DNA of 64,000 bases from Streptomyces roseoviridis (GTDB lineage: Bacteria; Actinomycetota; Actinomycetes; Streptomycetales; Streptomycetaceae): the NCBI RefSeq assembly GCF_039535235.1, contig NZ_BAAAWU010000001.1, positions 7,071,001 to 7,135,000 on the forward strand, in the 5' to 3' direction. How positions within the stretch are numbered: the stretch's first letter is position 1; each line of letters starts with the position of its first letter. The translations under genes and the position numbers were made by a program. Below the pieces are notes generated by a model that saw nothing but the letters and a program-made list of their open reading frames with translations, made no database searches and was not told where the DNA came from. Below are positions 1 through 8,116 of this stretch, piece after piece.

Positions 1-644
1 CCGAAGGCGGTGGTGGTGCCGACGGGCGTGTCGCAGTCCACCACGCGGGGCAGCCGCTCGCCCGCGAGGCCGTAGACGTCGAGGGCCGTGTCGGACCAGG
101 CGACGGTGTCCAGATCGAGCAGCCCGGTACGGCCCGCGGTGGCCGCGTCGGTGACGTACGCGCCCGTCAGCCGGTGCACGAGCCAGGCGTCGCTCGTCGT
201 GACGACCCCCGCGCCGGTGAGGTTGCGACGGATCCAGGCCATCTTGGGCGCGGCGAAGTAGGGATCGAGGGGCAAGCCGGTGATTCGTGTCAACTCGGCG
301 GCGTGTGGCGCGAGTTCCTCGCACAGCGCGGCGGACCGGCGGTCCTGCCAGACGAGGGCGTCGGTGAGCGGGTCACCCGTCGAGGGGTCCCAGGCGAGGA
401 CCGTCTCGCCCTGGTTGGCGAGGCCCACCAGGGCGGCCGGCTCCCCGGCCTCGGCGAGGGCCGCCCGGCCGGCCGTGACCACGGAGTCGTACAGCTCACG
501 GGGGTCGACCTCGACCAGCCCGCCGGGCAGCGCGCGCGGGCGCACCGGCGCGAAGCCGCTGCCGATCACCCCGCGCCGGGGGCACACCACGAGGGCCTTG
601 GTGCCCGAGGTGCCCTGGTCGACGGCGAGTACCGGGCCCGTCAT
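1..644 (-). CDS. FGGY-family carbohydrate kinase, N-terminal part (gene runs off the left edge)
   Basis: ATP-dependent sugar or polyol kinase of the FGGY (glycerol/xylulose/gluconate kinase) family, cytoplasmic. Only the first 214 or so residues lie in the window. The N-terminus VLAVDQGTSGTKALV is the phosphate-binding motif of the actin-like ATPase fold, and LANQGETVLAWD and LVWQDRR are typical substrate-side segments of domain I. The ATG at 644 gives the family's usual short lead-in to the DQGT motif. The substrate cannot be assigned because the C-terminal FGGY domain is missing. The upstream region (645-983) carries a 14-bp palindrome that may be its operator. Confidence 0.85.
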   Translation of the reverse strand, partial: MTGPVLAVDQGTSGTKALVVCPRRGVIGSGFAPVRPRALPGGLVEVDPRELYDSVVTAGRAALAEAGEPAALVGLANQGETVLAWDPSTGDPLTDALVWQDRRSAALCEELAPHAAELTRITGLPLDPYFAAPKMAWIRRNLTGAGVVTTSDAWLVHRLTGAYVTDAATAGRTGLLDLDTVAWSDTALDVYGLAGERLPRVVDCDTPVGTTTAF

Positions 645-983
645 GTGTGCGTCTCCCTGCCGGTCGTGGGGTGGTCCGAGGTCCTTGATCGCTTGCGATC
701 GTGGAACCGGTCAGCCTGATGCAGCCGCGGCGCTCCGTCAAGACGGTGAAGGGGAAGCCGTCAGATGAGGGCGACTTGCTGACATTCATTCAAATTCGGT
801 CGCTGGCTGAATAGTTACGGTCACGGAGAAAAGTGGATCGGTCACGTCCGGCAACCTCTATAGTGATCGCCGATCAACGGCCGGGACGGCCAAGGGGACT
901 GACCACCCCCTCCCTCCATCTCACCGAGGAACGATGTCTCCCACCCTCCACCCCGCGTCGCCCACCTCCCGCACCGCGACCTG
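645..983. other. Divergent intergenic region, no confident gene apart from a 16-codon leader frame
   Basis: About 340 bases separate the FGGY kinase (minus) from the 331-residue protein (plus). The stretch around 770-840 is relatively AT-rich for this genome and probably holds promoters for both directions. It contains the palindrome at 687-700. A 16-codon frame runs from ATG 934, behind a GAGGAA Shine-Dalgarno sequence, to TGA 982-984. I see no other coding signal. Confidence 0.6.
687..700. promoter_or_regulatory. Palindrome GATCGC-TT-GCGATC, candidate operator
   Basis: Perfect 6-bp inverted repeat with a 2-base spacer, about 43 bases upstream of the FGGY kinase start. The position suits a repressor site for the kinase. 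The cognate regulator is not visible in the window. Confidence 0.4.
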
Positions 984-1979
984 ATGGCCGGGCACGGTTT
1001 CCGGCCCGTCTACCATCCGGCGGGACACGACCACGCCCTGCGCGGCGCCGTCCAGGAGCTGCGCACCGGCCGCTGGGTGGTCATGGCCCGATTGCTCGAG
1101 GAGACCTCCGGCTGGACCGCCTGGACCCGCCGCACCCAGGTGCTCGCGGCCGTCGCCGCCGGCACCGACGTCGTCGAGACCTGGCGCGCCGAGCAGCCGG
1201 ACTCCTCCGCCGCCGCCGTGATGCACGCGCGGGTCGCCGTCGAACGGGCCGTACGCGCCCACCGCACCGCCCACCCGCGCACCCGGGAACTCTGGCAGGA
1301 GGCGTGGACCGCCTGCCTCCAGGCCGCCGACCACGCACCCGCCGACCCCGTGCCGTGGGTGTGCCGGCTGGCCCTCTCCGTGCTCGACGCCCAGCAGCGC
1401 ATGGAGGAGCACCGCCTGGCCCCGCCCGCGCCCATGCTGCCGCCCGGCCCGTGGGGGCTGCTCGCCGAGGCCGACAAGCGGGACCCGCAGAACCGCGAGG
1501 CGCACCACCGGATGCTGCAGTTCCTCTACGCCCGGCGCCCCGGACCGCTCTCCGAGGCCGTCAACTACGCCCAGTGGGCGGCCACGTCCGCGTCCGTCGG
1601 ATCCGCCCTGCACGTCCTGCCGCTCTACGTCCGCGTCGAGCGCTACCGGCGGGAGCGGGGCCACGAGCGGGCCCTGGACCTCCACTGGGTGGCCGAGGAC
1701 GCGGTGCGCGACGCCGTCCGCGCCATGGACGGCTGGTTCCTCTTCTGCGCCACCGACGAGGCCAGCCTGCTCGACCTCAACCATCTGGCCCACGCCCTGC
1801 ACGGCGCCCTCAGGTTCGCCGACGCGGCCCGGGTCTTCGAGGCGCTCGGCCCGTACTGGACCCCGCAGCCCTGGTCCTACCGCACCGCCCATCCCGACGA
1901 GCGGGGACCCGCCGAGGAGGTCTTCCTGCGGGCGCGCGCCCGCAGCCTGGGCGGCGCGGACACCCGTACCGGTCCCTGA
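984..1979 (+). CDS. Uncharacterised 331-residue protein, possibly with a longer true N-terminus
   Basis: I do not recognise a named domain. The protein is alpha-helical in character, with repeated Ala/Leu/Arg-rich helices suggestive of a helical-repeat fold, and no signal peptide or membrane segment. Features include HGFRPVYHPAGHDHALRGA at the N-terminus and DLNHLAHALHGALRFADAARVFEALG near the C-terminus, the latter resembling a TPR-like hairpin. The ATG at 984 has no Shine-Dalgarno sequence. The only good one (GAGGAA) precedes ATG 934, which opens a different frame ending TGATG exactly at 984. Either a leader peptide is translationally coupled or the real N-terminus was lost by a single-base change, because the in-frame upstream sequence VAHLPHRDL reads like protein. 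The permease at 2149 lies 170 bases downstream on the same strand. Confidence 0.7.
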   Translation: MAGHGFRPVYHPAGHDHALRGAVQELRTGRWVVMARLLEETSGWTAWTRRTQVLAAVAAGTDVVETWRAEQPDSSAAAVMHARVAVERAVRAHRTAHPRTRELWQEAWTACLQAADHAPADPVPWVCRLALSVLDAQQRMEEHRLAPPAPMLPPGPWGLLAEADKRDPQNREAHHRMLQFLYARRPGPLSEAVNYAQWAATSASVGSALHVLPLYVRVERYRRERGHERALDLHWVAEDAVRDAVRAMDGWFLFCATDEASLLDLNHLAHALHGALRFADAARVFEALGPYWTPQPWSYRTAHPDERGPAEEVFLRARARSLGGADTRTGP

Positions 1980-2075
1980 CCGCCCCCCCCGCCACGCCGG
2001 GCTCGCCTCCCCGCACCCCGTCCCGCCCCGAACCAACCCCCCCAGGATCCCTCGGGCCCGGACCCCCTGCGCCCT

Positions 2076-2122
2076 GATCCGTACGTCCCCGATCCCGTAC
2101 GTCCCCGATCCCGTACGTCCCG
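2076..2122. repeat. Three tandem copies of a 16-bp unit (GATCCCGTACGTCCCC)
   Basis: Copies at about 2076-2090 (one base short), 2091-2106 and 2107-2122, immediately upstream of the permease Shine-Dalgarno sequence. Each copy holds the palindrome CGTACG, so this could be a multi-site operator or a neutral tandem repeat. Confidence 0.7.
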
Positions 2123-2148
2123 TCCCCCTTCCCCCGGAGGAACGACCG

Positions 2149-3681
2149 ATGTCCCGCACCGCTCCCACCGACGCGATACGCAAGCCGCCACCGGCACCCC
2201 GGGACGAGGAGGCCCGGCTCAGAGAGCTGGGCTACCAGCCCGTCCTCGCCCGCCGGATGGGCGGCTTCGGCAACTTCGCCATCAGCTTCTCCGTCATCTC
2301 CATCCTCTCCGGGTGCATGACGCTCTACGGCTTCGGCCTGGGCACCGGCGGACCCGCCGTCATGCTCTGGGGTTGGGCCGGCGTCGGTCTCTTCGTCCTG
2401 TGCGTCGGCCTGGCGCTCGCCGAGGTCACCAGCGCCTACCCGACCTCCGGGGCGCTCTACTACATGGCCGACCGGCTCGGCGGCCGCCGCTGGGGGTGGT
2501 ACACCGGCTGGCTGAACCTCCTCGGACTGCTCGGCGCCATCGCCGGCATCGACTACGGCGCCGCCCTGTTCACCGGAGCCTTCCTCAACCTGCAGTGGGG
2601 CATCGTCCCCACGCCGGGGTCCACCTTCCTGATCTTCCTGGCGATCCTGCTGCTGCACGCCGTGCTCAACCTGAACGGCGTCCGCCTGGTGAGCGTGCTC
2701 AACTCCGTCAGCGTCTGGTGGCACCTGGGCGGCGTGGCCGTCATCGTCGGCGCCCTGACCCTCATCCCCGACCACCACCAGTCGGCGAGCTTCGTCTTCA
2801 CGGAGTTCGTCAACGACACCGGCTGGAGCAACCCCCTCTACGTGGCGGCGATCGGCCTGCTGCTCGCGCAGTACACCTTCTCCGGGTACGACGCCTCCGC
2901 CCACCTGTCGGAGGAGACCGCCAACGCCTCCGTCGCCGCCGCCAAGGGCATCGTCCGTTCCATCTGGGTCTCCTGGATCGCGGGCTTCGCGCTGCTCGCC
3001 GGGCTCACCTTCGCCATCCAGGACTACGCGGGCACCCAGGCCAGCGCCACCGGCGTGCCGCCCGCCCAGATCCTCCTGGACGCGCTGGGCGCCGGTGGCG
3101 CCAAGGCCCTGCTGCTCGTGGTGATCGTGGCCCAGCTCTTCTGCGGCAACGCCGAGGTGGCCGCCGCCAGCCGGATGGTCTTCGCCTTCAGCCGCGACAA
3201 CGCCCTGCCCGGTTCCGCCCTGTGGCGCCGGGTCAGCAGCCGCACCCACACCCCGGTCCCGGCCGTCTGGCTGTCCGTGGCCGTCGCCGCCCTGCTCGCC
3301 GTGCCGTCGCTGTACTCGGCCACCGCCTACGGGGCCGTCACCGCCATCAACGTCATCGGCATCACCCCCGCCTACGCCATCCCGATCCTGCTGCGACTGC
3401 GCGCGGGCCGGAACTTCGTCCCCGGCCCCTGGAACCTGGGCCGCTGGAGCCGGCCGATCGGCTGGATCGCCGTCGGCTGGGTGGCCGTCGTCACCGTGCT
3501 GTTCTGCCTGCCGCAGCGCGCGCCGGTCACGGTCGACACCATGAACTACGCGGTGATCGCGCTGGCCGTGGTGCTGCTCCTCGCCAGTGTCTGGTGGTAC
3601 GTCGCCCGCCGCTCGTACGGCACGCCCCAGTCGTACGGGAACGCCCGCGAGGAGGCGGAGCTTTCGGAGGGGATCGTCTAG
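2149..3681 (+). CDS. APC-superfamily amino acid/amine permease
   Basis: Integral membrane transporter of 510 residues, within the usual size of APC permeases of the GABA/choline (ACT) type with 12 membrane spans. The N-terminal segment ELGYQPVLARRMGGFGNFAISFSVISILSGC is the hallmark first helix of this branch. It is followed by SAYPTSGALYYMADRLGGRRWGWYTGWLN and later by FSGYDASAHLSEETANAS, the conserved substrate-region helix of ACT members. GGAGG lies 8 bases before ATG 2149. Substrate is unknown; candidates are GABA, choline or another amine. It is convergent with a HutC-type GntR regulator (3823-4623), which may or may not control it. Confidence 0.88.
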   Translation: MSRTAPTDAIRKPPPAPRDEEARLRELGYQPVLARRMGGFGNFAISFSVISILSGCMTLYGFGLGTGGPAVMLWGWAGVGLFVLCVGLALAEVTSAYPTSGALYYMADRLGGRRWGWYTGWLNLLGLLGAIAGIDYGAALFTGAFLNLQWGIVPTPGSTFLIFLAILLLHAVLNLNGVRLVSVLNSVSVWWHLGGVAVIVGALTLIPDHHQSASFVFTEFVNDTGWSNPLYVAAIGLLLAQYTFSGYDASAHLSEETANASVAAAKGIVRSIWVSWIAGFALLAGLTFAIQDYAGTQASATGVPPAQILLDALGAGGAKALLLVVIVAQLFCGNAEVAAASRMVFAFSRDNALPGSALWRRVSSRTHTPVPAVWLSVAVAALLAVPSLYSATAYGAVTAINVIGITPAYAIPILLRLRAGRNFVPGPWNLGRWSRPIGWIAVGWVAVVTVLFCLPQRAPVTVDTMNYAVIALAVVLLLASVWWYVARRSYGTPQSYGNAREEAELSEGIV

Positions 3682-3709
3682 TACGGGGCGGGGACCCTGC
3701 CGCAGGGCA

Positions 3710-3800
3710 CCCACCGGGGCACCGGGGCGCGGGGGGCACCAGGGCACCGGAACGCCGGAACGCCGGAACGCCGGGGCACCGGGACGCCCTGCGGGCGAGG
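3710..3800. repeat. Degenerate GGCACCGG / GGAACGCC short tandem repeats
   Basis: The gap between the convergent permease and GntR genes consists of variants of GGGGCACC and CGGAACGC, including three consecutive GGAACGCCs. No coding signal is visible. Confidence 0.6.
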
Positions 3801-3822
3801 GCCCCGGCGGCGGGGCCCGCTC

Positions 3823-4623
3823 TCAGTCGCCGAACTCGTAGGTCCAGGCGGCCGCGCGGGCCGCGAAGTCGATGTCCGTGACCTCCAGGGCGTGCCCGTG
3901 CTGGTCGCTCACCACACGGTGCACGCTCAGCCGGGCACCGGCACCGGCCGGTTCGGCGGCCGCTGCCGCTCCGTCCCCCGGGAAGCCGGGAGCGGGCTCG
4001 GCGGGACGGGCCGGAACGCCGATGGTCTCCCGGTGGGTGGTGCGCAGGCCCGCCTGGTGCATCCAGTGGTAGAGCAGGCGCAGGTCGGGCTGCCGGTACC
4101 GCTCGGTGCTCGGCCGGTAGCGGGCGAGCTGCGGTATCTCGGTCAGCGCGGGCCGGGAGAACCAGGTGACCGAGCGCTGCAGGCCGGCGCCGGCCGGGGT
4201 GAGCACCACATGGCGGTGCACGAGGGTCGGCTCGCCGGGGGCCAGGGAGAGCCGGCCGGCCAGGGCGGCCGGCGGCGCCTCCCAGGAGAGCTGGGCGCGG
4301 ACCAGGGAGTCGGCGGCCCTCGGCCCGCCGGGGAAGGTCCGCCGCACCGGCACCGGCGCCGGGACGGACGGCTCCGGTTCTGCGGCGGCGGCGAAGGTGC
4401 CGCGCCGGTCGGTGACGACCAGGCGTTGCTCGCGCAGGAGTTGGAGCGCGCTGCGGACGGTCTGCCGGTTCACGTGGTAGCGCAGCGCCAGATGCCGTTC
4501 GGAGGGCAGCCGGCTGCCGGGGGAGATGCGGCGCTGGGTGAGGTCGTCCCGCAGTGCGCAGGCGACCCGCAGATAGAGCGGGAGCGTCGCCTTCGGACCG
4601 TACTCGGGAACGGACTCGGCCAT
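3823..4623 (-). CDS. GntR-family transcriptional regulator, HutC subfamily (wHTH-UTRA)
   Basis: DNA-binding regulator of 266 residues. The N-terminal winged helix (about residues 14-84) contains the family signature PGSRLPSERHLALRYHVNRQTVRSALQLL, followed by DRRGTFAAA as the wing. After a Pro/Glu-rich linker, residues 100-260 look like a UTRA effector-binding domain (LVHRHVVLTPAG, VTWFSRPAL, ERYRQPDLRLLYHWMHQAGLRT, EVTDIDFAARAAAW). The HutC branch senses small metabolites such as amino sugars, histidine derivatives or fatty acids. The region in front of the gene has a GTnTAnAC-type operator at 4719-4734, so autoregulation is likely. It is divergent from DUF2252. Confidence 0.9.
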   Translation of the reverse strand: MAESVPEYGPKATLPLYLRVACALRDDLTQRRISPGSRLPSERHLALRYHVNRQTVRSALQLLREQRLVVTDRRGTFAAAAEPEPSVPAPVPVRRTFPGGPRAADSLVRAQLSWEAPPAALAGRLSLAPGEPTLVHRHVVLTPAGAGLQRSVTWFSRPALTEIPQLARYRPSTERYRQPDLRLLYHWMHQAGLRTTHRETIGVPARPAEPAPGFPGDGAAAAAEPAGAGARLSVHRVVSDQHGHALEVTDIDFAARAAAWTYEFGD

Positions 4624-4718
4624 GTCTCGGACCCTCTCTGTCGTGCATGCTCAGTCGCGCATGGTTCAACCGTTGCTGGGCGTGACCGCCCGAGCCGTGT
4701 GCGTGACCAATTCCTATC

Positions 4719-4734
4719 ATTGGTCTAAACCATT
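4719..4734. promoter_or_regulatory. HutC/DasR-type operator (dre-like), ATTGGTCTAAACCATT
   Basis: The core GGTCTAAACC fits the HutC-subfamily half-site pattern GTnTAnAC and differs little from the DasR-responsive element consensus (ACTGGTCTAGACCACT). It sits in the divergent region between the GntR gene and the DUF2252 gene. An overlapping 7-bp inverted repeat, GACCAAT (4705-4711) / ATTGGTC (4719-4725), adds a second possible contact. Confidence 0.65.
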
Positions 4735-4839
4735 ACGGAAGTCCCGTCGGTGAGAGTGGCCGAAACACGCAGCGCCCCTTGTAATGGATCGCACCGGAAC
4801 GGTGCTGGCAGTGACGGTGGAAGAGGCGGGTGAGGCCGG

Positions 4840-6177
4840 ATGACGACGCCGTCGGAACGGGCCGACAAGGGCAAGGCCGCCCGCAAGCGCGCCCCCCGCT
4901 CCTCGCACGGCCGCTGGATACCCTCCTCGCAGCGCCCCGACCCGATCGGCGTCCTGGAGCGGCAGGCCGCCGACCGGGTGCCCGAACTCGTGCCCGTCCG
5001 CTACGGCCGGATGGCCCTCTCGCCCTTCGCCTTCCTGCGCGGTGCCGCCGCCGTCATGGCCGCCGACCTCGGCGCCCAGCGCCACACGGGCCTCACCGTC
5101 CAGCTCTGCGGCGACGCCCATCTGCTCAACTTCGGCGTCTACGCGTCACCCGAACGGACGCTGCTCTTCGACGTCAACGACTTCGACGAGACCCTCCCCG
5201 GGCCCTTCGAGTGGGACGTCAAGCGGCTCGCCGCCTCCGTCGCCGTCGCCGCCCTGCAGAACGGCGCCGCGAGGGCCAAGGCGCACCGCGTCGCCCTGGT
5301 CGCCACCGAGTCGTACCGCGTGGCCATGCGCCGGCTGGCCGGGCTCGGGGAACTGGACGTCTGGTACGAGCGGATCGCCGCCGACGACGTGGCCGGCCTG
5401 CTGCGCGGCGCGCACCGGGCCCGCTTCCAGGACCGGCTCGACCGGGCCCGCCGGCGCACCAGTCTCCAGGCCCTCGGCAAGCTCACCGTCAAGGACGCCT
5501 CGGGCCGGCGCATCGTCGACGACCCGCCGCTGCTCGTACGGCCCCCGGAGGTCGACCGGGTCACGCTCGGCAAGATCTTCAGCGACTACCGCAGCTCGCT
5601 CGCCGAGGAACGCAGGCTGCTGCTCGACCGCTTCCGCTTCGTCGACGCCGCCCGCAAGGTCGTCGGCGTCGGCAGCGTCGGCACCCGCTGCTTCGTCGTC
5701 CTCCTGGAGGGCCGTGACGACGGCGACCCGCTCTTCCTCCAGGTCAAGGAGGCCCGGCCCTCGGTGCTGGAGCCGTACCTCGCACCCAGCCCGTACACCC
5801 ACCAGGGCCGCCGGGTGGTCTGCGGCCAGCGGCTCGTCCAGGCCGCCGGCGACATCTTCCTCGGCTGGATGACCGGACCCGAACAACGTCACTTCTACTG
5901 GCGCCAGTTGCGCGACATGAAGGGCTCGGCCGACGTCGAGACCATGTCCCCGGCGATGCTCCGCGCATACGCCCGCCTGTGCGGGCGGGCCCTCGCCCGG
6001 GCCCACGCCCGCTCCGGCGACCGCATCGCCATCGCCGGCTACCTCGGGTCCTCCGACGTCTTCGACCGGGCGATCGCCGACTTCGCCCTGCGCTACGCGG
6101 CCCAGAACGCGGACGACTACGCGGCGCTGACGGCGGCCATCGCGGCCGGGATGGTCCCGGCGGACCCCGGCGTCTGA
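4840..6177 (+). CDS. DUF2252 domain-containing protein
   Basis: Cytoplasmic protein of 445 residues spanning the whole DUF2252 domain, whose fold resembles aminoglycoside phosphotransferases and protein kinases; the function is not established. Recognisable family segments are RYGRMALSPFAFLRGAAAVMA, QLCGDAHLLNFGVYASPE, LLFDVNDFDETLPGPFEWDVKRLA, VGSVGTRCFVVLL, FLQVKEARPS and GRALARAHARSGD. The aspartates in GDAHLLNFG and DVNDFDE are the likely nucleotide or substrate ligands by analogy with kinases. A purine-rich GGTGAGG precedes ATG 4840. It is divergent from the HutC regulator, across the dre-like operator. Confidence 0.9.
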   Translation: MTTPSERADKGKAARKRAPRSSHGRWIPSSQRPDPIGVLERQAADRVPELVPVRYGRMALSPFAFLRGAAAVMAADLGAQRHTGLTVQLCGDAHLLNFGVYASPERTLLFDVNDFDETLPGPFEWDVKRLAASVAVAALQNGAARAKAHRVALVATESYRVAMRRLAGLGELDVWYERIAADDVAGLLRGAHRARFQDRLDRARRRTSLQALGKLTVKDASGRRIVDDPPLLVRPPEVDRVTLGKIFSDYRSSLAEERRLLLDRFRFVDAARKVVGVGSVGTRCFVVLLEGRDDGDPLFLQVKEARPSVLEPYLAPSPYTHQGRRVVCGQRLVQAAGDIFLGWMTGPEQRHFYWRQLRDMKGSADVETMSPAMLRAYARLCGRALARAHARSGDRIAIAGYLGSSDVFDRAIADFALRYAAQNADDYAALTAAIAAGMVPADPGV

Positions 6178-6673
6178 ACCCGCCCCCCCGTACGGGGACC
6201 CGCGCCCCGTCGCCGTAGGGGGGCGGAGCTGCGCTCGGCACCCGTACGGGGGGGCGGAGTGGCGCCCGCACCCGCACGGGGGCGGAGTTGCGCCGCACGG
6301 CGGAAGGTGTTGAGCCCGGCACCCGTACGGGGGGGCGGTGTTGCGCCCGGCACCCGTACGGGGGGGCGGAGTTGGGCCCGCACCCGCACGGCGGACGGAG
6401 CTGTGCCCGGCACCCGTACGGGGGGCGGTGTTGAGCCCGGCACCCGTACGGGGGGGCGGTGTTGCGCCCGGCACCCGCACGGCGGACGGAGCTGTGCCCG
6501 GGACGGAGCTGTGCCCGGCACCCGGTTCGGGGACGCGCCCGACCCCGAACCGGGGCACTCGGGCCCGGCGCCCGTCCGGGAGCCGCGCCGGAAGCGTCCA
6601 CCTCCTGCCGCTTCCGCCGCCGCCTCGGCCCGGGGCCCGCGCCTGCGGGCCCCCGACCCCCACCGCTCCGGGG
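6178..6673. repeat. Degenerate tandem array of about 30-bp units (CCCGTACGGGGGGGCGG...) ending in a hairpin
   Basis: The gap between the convergent DUF2252 and FAD-oxidoreductase genes holds roughly eleven diverged copies of a 26-32 bp unit. The unit is built from CACCCGTACGG, a G-run, CGG(A/T)G(T/C)TG and (C/T)GCCCGG, between about 6188 and 6520. Some copies carry CCCGCACGGCGGACGGAGCTG as a second subtype. No spacer structure of CRISPR type is present and unit length is irregular. The rest to 6673 is low-complexity Pro/Ala/Arg-rich in all frames. I see no gene here. Confidence 0.8.
6521..6554. terminator. Strong stem-loop between convergent genes
   Basis: CCCGGTTCGGGG (6521-6532) pairs perfectly with CCCCGAACCGGG (6543-6554) around a 10-base loop. 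Lying between two converging genes, it could act as a bidirectional terminator. There is no T-tract, as is usual in Streptomyces. Confidence 0.55.
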
Positions 6674-8068
6674 CTACGCCCCGTGACGCCGCAGCGGAGG
6701 CCCGGCCGGTGTCTCCCGGACCGGGCCGAAGAGGACCGCGCGGGCCACCCGCGGCGCGAACAGCGCCGTCAGCGGCGCCGTCAGGGTCAGCGCCGCACGG
6801 AACGGCGCCCCCACCACCGGATCGCCCGCGGCCCGCTCCTGCACCCGGCGCAGATACCAGCCCGTCACCTTGTCGAGGGCCCCGGCCCGGGCCGCGTCCC
6901 CCTCGGCGCCCGGCATCTTCTTGTCGGCGCCGGCCGAGATGTCCCAGGCCTGCTTCGAGGCGTCCAGCAGCGCCCGCTGCACCCGCCGGGTGGTCGGGGT
7001 GCGCTTCGGGTCCGCCAGGGCCTCGCGCAGCGCCACGGCGCTCATCGCCGCGACCGCCATGCCCTGCCCGTAGATCGGGTTGAAGGCGCACAGGGCGTCA
7101 CCGGTGGCGAGGAAGCCGGCCGGGCGGCGGCCCGGACGGTCGTACCGCCGCCGGATGTTGGCGGTCTTGCGGAAGCCGTAGACCGGCGACATCGGCTCGG
7201 CCTTCGCGATCCAGTCGCCGATCACCGGGTGCGGCAGCTTGCGCGCGTACTTCTCGAACAGCGCCTCGTCGGTGGGCGGCTGGTCGTCCCGGAGCCCGGA
7301 GAGCGTGACCAGGTGGCGGCCGTCGCCGAGCGGCAGGACCACTCCGGCGTACACCTGCGAGGGGTTGGGCACCACGTAGTAGCCGAGGGCGTCGACGGCC
7401 GGGTCGTCGGCGGGGGAGCGGTAGACCCGCGTGGCGTAGGCCAGGCCGGTGTCGAGGGTCTCCTCGTGCGGGGGCTCCGCGCCGATCCCGGCCAGCCAGT
7501 CGGAGGCCCGGGTCGAGCGGCCGGAGGCGTCCACGACCAGGTCGGCCTCCAGGGCGCGGGGCTCCTTGGGCGCGCCGGCGCCGCGCTCGCGCAGCAGCAC
7601 CCCGCGCACGCGGGAGGAGTCGCCGAGCAGCCCCACCGCCTCGTGCCCCCCGACGAGTTCGATCCGCGGATCGGCGAAGACCCGCTTGCGCACCAGCCAT
7701 TCGAGCTGGTCGCGCGGGCCGGTGTAGAAGTGCGCCGTGGCCGGCGTGCGGGCGAACCACTTGCCGCTCTGCCACTGGACCATGTCCTGCGGCACGCCGA
7801 CCTTGGGTGCGCCGAGCGCGTGCAGCTCGTCCGTGAAGCCGGGCAGCAGGTCGTCGAGCGCCCGCTGTCCGCCCTCGATCAGTACGTGGAGGTGCCGCCC
7901 CTGCGGGACGCCCGGGCGGGCGTCCGCCTCCTCGGGGTAGCGGTCGCGCTCGACGACCGTGACCCGTTCGGCGTGCTCGCTCAGCACCCGCGCGGCCAGC
8001 AGGCCCGCGAGACTCCCCCCGACGACCACCGCATGACGTGTCCTGCGGGGCCCCAACTCGTCGGCCAT
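6674..8068 (-). CDS. FAD-dependent oxidoreductase/monooxygenase
   Basis: Flavoprotein of 464 residues. The N-terminal Rossmann motif HAVVVGGSLAGLLAARVLSE binds FAD, with VERDR just after. A central LVVDASGRSTRASDWLA is the DG-type motif of aromatic hydroxylases and geranylgeranyl-reductase-like enzymes, and GDALCAFNPIYGQGMAVAAMSAVAL is the second FAD-binding GD motif. The substrate is unknown. ATG 8068 is chosen because GAAAGGG precedes it and the FAD motif follows at once. It lies next to the ArsR gene on the same strand (49 bases), which is probably fortuitous. Confidence 0.88.
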   Translation of the reverse strand: MADELGPRRTRHAVVVGGSLAGLLAARVLSEHAERVTVVERDRYPEEADARPGVPQGRHLHVLIEGGQRALDDLLPGFTDELHALGAPKVGVPQDMVQWQSGKWFARTPATAHFYTGPRDQLEWLVRKRVFADPRIELVGGHEAVGLLGDSSRVRGVLLRERGAGAPKEPRALEADLVVDASGRSTRASDWLAGIGAEPPHEETLDTGLAYATRVYRSPADDPAVDALGYYVVPNPSQVYAGVVLPLGDGRHLVTLSGLRDDQPPTDEALFEKYARKLPHPVIGDWIAKAEPMSPVYGFRKTANIRRRYDRPGRRPAGFLATGDALCAFNPIYGQGMAVAAMSAVALREALADPKRTPTTRRVQRALLDASKQAWDISAGADKKMPGAEGDAARAGALDKVTGWYLRRVQERAAGDPVVGAPFRAALTLTAPLTALFAPRVARAVLFGPVRETPAGPPLRRHGA

Positions 8069-8116
8069 GCTCGCCCTTTCGCGTGGCGGACCCACACCCC
8101 CGTGGATCCTCGTGGT

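Noticed and set aside
921..3747. Antisense frames of 420 and 645 codons over the 331-residue and permease genes
   Set aside because: Arg/Gly/Pro-rich shadow translations with no Shine-Dalgarno sequence. The plus-strand frames carry the recognisable proteins.
6178..6520. CRISPR-like array
   Set aside because: Units are contiguous and degenerate with no unique spacers, and no cas genes are present.
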